DNA of 64,000 nucleotides. Source: Pseudomonas gingeri (GTDB lineage: Bacteria > Pseudomonadota > Gammaproteobacteria > Pseudomonadales > Pseudomonadaceae). The notes beneath the pieces were generated by a model. The model was not told the origin of the DNA. It saw only the letters and a list, made by a program, of their open reading frames with translations, and ran no database searches. Shown piece by piece: positions 60,252 through 64,000 of this stretch; within the stretch, counting starts at the first letter, position 1, and each line of letters opens with the position of its first letter. The translations under genes and the position numbers were made by a program. The stretch spans positions 1-64,000 of the forward strand of contig NZ_JACAPR010000028.1 of assembly GCF_013385635.1 (NCBI RefSeq). Reading direction: 5' to 3'.

Positions 60252-61670
60252 TCAGCACTGGATGGCCTTGGTTTCGACGAACTCCGCCAGCCCTTCCTCG
60301 CCCCATTCACGGCCGTTGCCCGACTGCTTGTAGCCACCGAACGGCGCCCGATAGTTGAAGGCCGCGCCGTTGACGAAGCACTGCCCGGCACGCAGTCCGC
60401 GCGCCAGCTCCAGGGCCCGCGCCGGGGTACCGGCCCAGACCGCGCTGGACAGGCCGAAGGGCGACTCGTTGGCCAGGCGCACGGCCTGCTCCTCGTCGTC
60501 GTAGGGCAACAGGCACAGCACCGGGCCGAAGATTTCTTCCTGGGCGATGCGCATGGCGTTATCGACCTCGGCGAACAGCGTCGGACGCACGTAGAAACCA
60601 CGCTCCAGTCCACCCGGCAACGCCGCGCCACCGCTCAACAAGCGGGCGCCCTCCTGCTGCCCGAGGCAGATGTAGTCGAGCACGGTGCGGCGCTGGGACG
60701 CCGAGCACATCGGCCCGAGAAAGCTCTGTGGGTCCAGCGGATCGCCGACCTTGAGGCTTTCACTCTCGGCCCGCGCCAGCTCCAGGGCCTCGGCGTAGCG
60801 ACTGCGGGGAATCAGCATGCGGGTCAAGGCAGTGCAGGTCTGCCCGGAGTTGATCATCACGTCCTGCACGCCATGGCGCACGGCGGCGCCGAGGTCGGCA
60901 TCGGCGGTGATCAGGAACGGTGACTTGCCACCGAGTTCCAGGCACACCCGCTTGACCGTCGGTGCGGCGGCCATCGACACCCGCACGCCGGCGTCGGTGG
61001 AACCGGTGAACGACACCATGTCCACGTCCGGATGCCGGGCCAGGGCTTCGCCGACCTTGGCGCCGGGGCCGCTGACCAGGTTGAAGACGCCGGCTGGCAG
61101 GCCGATGGCGTCGATCATCTCGGCCAGCAGGAAGGCATGCAGCGGGGTTTCCTGGCTGGGCTTGACCACCACCGTACAGCCAGCCGCCAGGGCCGGCGCG
61201 AGCTTGCCGAGCAGTTGATGCAGTGGGTAATTCCACGGATTGATAAAGGCGCAGACGCCCACCGCCTCGCGGATCACCAGGGAGTTGCCGACTTCCCGTT
61301 GCTGCTCCATCAGCGTGGCGATTTCGGCGTAGCTGAGCAGGCCTTCCAGCGGACCGTCGACCTGGACCGACTGGCACCACTGCACCGGCATGCCCAGTTC
61401 GGCGGTGATCAGCGCGGCCATTTCCCCGGCGCGGGCCTTGAGTTGCTTGCCCAGCGCCAGGATGTAACCGGCGCGGACACTGGCCGGGGTTCGCGACCAA
61501 CCGGCAAAGGCCCGGCGCGCGGCGGTGACCGCACGTTCGACATCGCGCTCATCGCCCAGGGGGACCTGGCCGGTCACGGCTTCGGTGGCCGGGTTGATCA
61601 CTTCGGCGACACCGCTGCCATGGGGCACGACCCAGTCGCCGTTGATGTAAAGATGGGTGTAGGTAGTCAT
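60252..61670 (-). CDS. Aldehyde dehydrogenase, probable 4-guanidinobutyraldehyde dehydrogenase
   Basis: 472-residue NAD(P)-dependent ALDH. The cofactor-binding part is INPWNYPLHQLLGKLAPALA and FTGSTDAGVRV; the catalytic Glu is in RVCLELGGKSPFL and the Cys in INSGQTCTALTRM. Lying between aruI-like and aruH-like genes, it should oxidise the aldehyde made by the decarboxylase, e.g. 4-guanidinobutyraldehyde to 4-guanidinobutyrate, the step done by KauB in P. aeruginosa. Substrate is inferred from context only. Confidence 0.87.
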   Translation of the reverse strand: MTTYTHLYINGDWVVPHGSGVAEVINPATEAVTGQVPLGDERDVERAVTAARRAFAGWSRTPASVRAGYILALGKQLKARAGEMAALITAELGMPVQWCQSVQVDGPLEGLLSYAEIATLMEQQREVGNSLVIREAVGVCAFINPWNYPLHQLLGKLAPALAAGCTVVVKPSQETPLHAFLLAEMIDAIGLPAGVFNLVSGPGAKVGEALARHPDVDMVSFTGSTDAGVRVSMAAAPTVKRVCLELGGKSPFLITADADLGAAVRHGVQDVMINSGQTCTALTRMLIPRSRYAEALELARAESESLKVGDPLDPQSFLGPMCSASQRRTVLDYICLGQQEGARLLSGGAALPGGLERGFYVRPTLFAEVDNAMRIAQEEIFGPVLCLLPYDDEEQAVRLANESPFGLSSAVWAGTPARALELARGLRAGQCFVNGAAFNYRAPFGGYKQSGNGREWGEEGLAEFVETKAIQC

Positions 61671-61708
61671 TGTTATTGTTCTCCATCATCGGGGGGATGC
61701 ACGATGCG

Positions 61709-61815
61709 GATCGTTCCCACGCGCAGCAAAGGAATGCCTCGCTGGACGCTCCGCGTCCGCTCTTGTGACGCAGAGCGTCACGGGCTGCATACCCACGCAG
61801 AGCATGGGCACGATC
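61709..61815. repeat. 110-bp inverted-repeat element, copy E
   Basis: GATCGTTCCCACGCGCAGCA to CACGCAGAGCATGGGCACGATC, with the internal GGACGCTCCGCGTCC and TGACGCAGAGCGTCA blocks. Sits between aruI and the aldehyde dehydrogenase gene, inside what should be a single catabolic unit, so it may attenuate or process the transcript. Confidence 0.85.
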
Positions 61816-61826
61816 ATCATCGGAGC

Positions 61827-63458
61827 TCAGTGGGCGCAGGCGTGCTTCAGTTCGATCAAGGTCACGCCGGCATGCGCGAAGCCCGCCCGCAGGTCGCGCT
61901 CCAGTTCGTCCAGGCTCTGCGGCTCACGGACACTGCAACCGAACGCCCGGGCCAACAAGGCGAAATCAGGATTGCGCGGCAACACGCCCACCGGTTCGAT
62001 ATCCAGGCTGAGCATGTCGTCGCGGATCTGCCCGAGGGCGTCGTTGTTCCACAGCAGCACCACCAGCGGGCTGTCCAGTTCCTCAACGGCGGTGGCCAGT
62101 TCCTGGACCGTGTAGAGAAAACCGCCGTCGCCCACCAGTACCAGGCCCGGACGTTGCGGCGCGCCGAACTTGGCGCCGATGCCTGCGGGCAGGCCATAGC
62201 CGAGGGTGCCGTAGCCAGTGGGATGCAACCAGCTGCGCGGCGCCCGGCTGGCAAAGGCGTAGTTGCCGGTATAGGCCAGCTGGGTCATGTCGCTGCTGAT
62301 AACGGTATCGGCTGGCATCGCCACCGCGATGCGATCGAGGATCTGCTGGTGGAGGGCCTGCAATGCGCCGTGACCGGCACGGACCGCGATCCTCAGGTTC
62401 GCCACCGCCTGGATCGCCTCCCGGGCATCCCGGGGCTGGGCCGGTAACTGCGTCAACAAGGCCGCCAGGCTCTGCCGGGCATCGCCGTGCAAGGCCACGG
62501 CACAGGGATAGAAGTCGTTGAACTTGCGTGAATCGATATCGATCCGTATCACCTCACCGGTCAGTGGCAGGCGTTCGCGCCAGTAATCGGTATCGGCCAT
62601 TTCGGTGCCGACCGCGAGTACCACATCGGCCTGGGCGATCAATTCCCAGCCGGGCTCGACACACAGGCTGGAACCGGCATTCAACGGCGCATCCGGCGCC
62701 AGCAGGCCTTTACCGGCGACACTGGTGAACAGAGGTGCCGCCAGGCGTTCGCTCAAGGCCTGCAACTCGGCCGCGGCCGCCAATGCACCGCCGCCGGCAA
62801 TGATCATCGGCCGTTTGGCCCGTTGCAGCCGGCGGGCCGCCTCTGCCACCGCCTCGGTGCCCGGCAGTCCGCGTCCTGGACGACGCACCACTTCAGCGCT
62901 CCAGTCCCGACTGATGGGCCCGGCCAGCACATCCAGCGGCACCGAAATATGCACCGGCCTTGGCCGCTCGCTGTCGAACACGGCAAAGGCGCGGGCGACC
63001 AGTTCCGGCAGGTCGTCGGTACTCAGGGCCACGGCGGAAAACGCGGTGATCGGCGCGGTGATCGCCCGCTGGTCCTGGGTTTCGTGCAGACAACCCCAGC
63101 CCTTGCCCAGGCTGGCGGTATGGTTGACGCTGGAAATCACCAGCAGCGGAATCGAATCGGCATAGGCCTGGCCGATGGCGGTGGCGGCGTTGGTCACGCC
63201 GGGGCCGGTAATGATGAAGCACACGCCCGGCTTGCCGCTGACCCGGGCATAACCGTCAGCCATGAAGCCGGCGCCCTGTTCGTGACGGGTCAGCACATGG
63301 CGGATACCGCTGCCGGGCAGGCCGCGATACAGCTCCAGGGTGTGCACGCCGGGAATACCGAACACCGTGTCGACACCGTAATGGGCCAGCAGGCGCACCA
63401 GGGCCTGGCCGCCGGTAAGCGTGGTGGAAGAAGCCTGCAGGGTCGATTGGGAGCTCAT
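61827..63458 (-). CDS. aruI: Thiamine-diphosphate 2-oxo acid decarboxylase (AruI-like)
   Basis: 543-residue ThDP enzyme of the acetolactate synthase-like fold. The N-terminal part has ALVRLLAHYGVDTVFGIPGV and the catalytic Glu in TRHEQGAGFMADGYA; the diphosphate/Mg motif begins LVLVGDGGFLYTVQELATAV and ends at LWNND. The product is probably 5-guanidino-2-oxopentanoate decarboxylase, acting on 2-ketoarginine made by the transaminase. Family and neighbours agree. ATG 63458 begins MSSQSTLQASSTTLTGGQ; the frame upstream covers the promoter. Other branched 2-oxo acids remain possible substrates. Confidence 0.85.
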   Translation of the reverse strand: MSSQSTLQASSTTLTGGQALVRLLAHYGVDTVFGIPGVHTLELYRGLPGSGIRHVLTRHEQGAGFMADGYARVSGKPGVCFIITGPGVTNAATAIGQAYADSIPLLVISSVNHTASLGKGWGCLHETQDQRAITAPITAFSAVALSTDDLPELVARAFAVFDSERPRPVHISVPLDVLAGPISRDWSAEVVRRPGRGLPGTEAVAEAARRLQRAKRPMIIAGGGALAAAAELQALSERLAAPLFTSVAGKGLLAPDAPLNAGSSLCVEPGWELIAQADVVLAVGTEMADTDYWRERLPLTGEVIRIDIDSRKFNDFYPCAVALHGDARQSLAALLTQLPAQPRDAREAIQAVANLRIAVRAGHGALQALHQQILDRIAVAMPADTVISSDMTQLAYTGNYAFASRAPRSWLHPTGYGTLGYGLPAGIGAKFGAPQRPGLVLVGDGGFLYTVQELATAVEELDSPLVVLLWNNDALGQIRDDMLSLDIEPVGVLPRNPDFALLARAFGCSVREPQSLDELERDLRAGFAHAGVTLIELKHACAH

Positions 63459-63502
63459 GCTAGCCCTCGTCTTGTTGTGGGGTGATGGGGGACCGCTCGA
63501 CG

Positions 63503-63532
63503 ATATTAAACACTTGTTCAATAGCATGGCAA
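63503..63532 (-). promoter_or_regulatory. Promoter and TetR-type operator of aruI
   Basis: Minus strand: -35-like TTGCCA (63527-63532), 18-bp spacer, -10-like TAATAT (63503-63508). Between them and overlapping the -10 is TTGAACAAGTGTTTAA (63506-63521), a one-mismatch inverted repeat matching those before TetR and the transaminase-ATPase gene. Confidence 0.6.
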
Positions 63533-63729
63533 TCCTCCCCCGACGCCCACGAAAAATCCTAAATACGATCCAACCCATTGTTTTAAATAGCAATAAATCC
63601 ACTGCCAAGTCCTCTGCGCGCGGACCTGTTACATCTTTGAACATCCTTGCCTACAGCATTAATTACCGCCTCGTGCCTTCGGCTTGCGCGTTGAATAACG
63701 GCCATCACGCCACGACAAGGACCTGCTAC

Positions 63730-64000
63730 ATGAGCCCCTCGATCACCGCGAGCGATCCCCCCGCCAGCGCCGCCACACCGGTGTCGCTGGAGCATGCCAT
63801 CGAGCATTTTCTGAGTGACCTGCCCGCCGAGACCGCCCACCGCATTCGCCTGGCCAGCGGTATAGACACCCCAACCCTGCGCGCCGCCTACCGCGAATCC
63901 CGCCAGGTGCCGGCGCTATTGCTCGACACCCGCCAACGCTTCGAGCTGGAACAGGAGATACTGGATTTCATCGACGCGCTGGGCCAGGGCTCGCCCTCCG
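63730..64000 (+). CDS. Hypothetical protein, N-terminal part cut by the window edge
   Basis: A frame opens at ATG 63730 with CAAGGACCTGCTAC upstream and runs off the window after 90 codons (MSPSITASDPPASAATPVSL..., then EHAIEHFLSDLPAETAHRIR). No signal peptide; the visible part looks helical after a disordered, proline/alanine-rich start. No family recognised. It is divergent from aruI and shares its intergenic region, so the TetR-type operator there could affect it too. Confidence 0.6.
   Translation, partial: MSPSITASDPPASAATPVSLEHAIEHFLSDLPAETAHRIRLASGIDTPTLRAAYRESRQVPALLLDTRQRFELEQEILDFIDALGQGSPS

Overview
The window is chromosomal DNA of a Pseudomonas, most likely of the P. fluorescens complex. 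This rests on the high G+C coding style, the many REP/REPIN units of the form GGCTTGCCAGCGA...TCGCCGGCAAGCC, the lexA2-imuA-imuB-dnaE2 mutagenesis cassette, OprD-type porins, and meta-cleavage and arginine-transaminase genes of Pseudomonas type. No rRNA, tRNA, CRISPR array, transposase or phage gene was seen.

Layout. 1-5.9 kb: an edge fragment, an MFS exporter, a HAD hydrolase divergent from a LysR regulator, and a DHA2-type exporter divergent from another LysR. 5.9-19.4 kb (minus strand): a contact-dependent inhibition locus made of a 3999-residue CdiA-like exoprotein with a deaminase-like C-terminal tip, a likely immunity gene 3 nt behind it, and two unrecognised small genes; no cdiB lies nearby. 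19.8-30.7 kb: a ten-gene minus-strand operon with a divergent LysR. It encodes an extradiol dioxygenase, an aldolase-II-family decarboxylase, 2-hydroxymuconic semialdehyde dehydrogenase, hydratase, 4-oxalocrotonate decarboxylase and tautomerase, acylating acetaldehyde dehydrogenase, 4-hydroxy-2-oxovalerate aldolase, an aromatic-acid MFS importer and an OprD porin. Together they form a complete route from a carboxylated catechol, most likely 2,3-dihydroxybenzoate, to pyruvate and acetyl-CoA. 31-34.4 kb: a citrate-type MFS importer, an orphan ModA-like binding protein and a LysR. 34.6-45.6 kb: housekeeping and stress genes (lemA, M48 protease, GNATs, ilvE, a PAS-GGDEF protein, a thioredoxin-reductase-like flavoprotein divergent from Rrf2-FKBP, sirtuin, isochorismatase-like hydrolase, GST, lipoprotein). 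45.6-51.4 kb: the SOS mutagenesis operon under a palindromic LexA2 operator.

51.7-64 kb holds the most interesting region. A minus-strand cluster reads aruI-like 2-oxo acid decarboxylase, aldehyde dehydrogenase, an arginine transaminase (AruH-like) fused in frame to an amino-acid ABC ATPase, periplasmic binding protein, two permeases and an EamA transporter. Next to it are a TetR/BetI-like regulator and a divergent AstE/aspartoacylase-like deacylase. Three copies of one inverted repeat, TTGAAC-N4-GTTCAA or close variants, lie in front of aruI, in front of the transaminase-ATPase fusion, and in the TetR/deacylase intergenic region. I infer a single regulon that imports arginine or a derivative (possibly an N-acylated one) and degrades it by the transaminase route, with import ATPase and first catabolic enzyme joined in one polypeptide.

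Scattered through the intergenic regions are five copies of a ~110-bp inverted-repeat element (GATCGTTCCCACGC...GCGTGGGAACGATC), three fragments of it, and about a dozen REP units.
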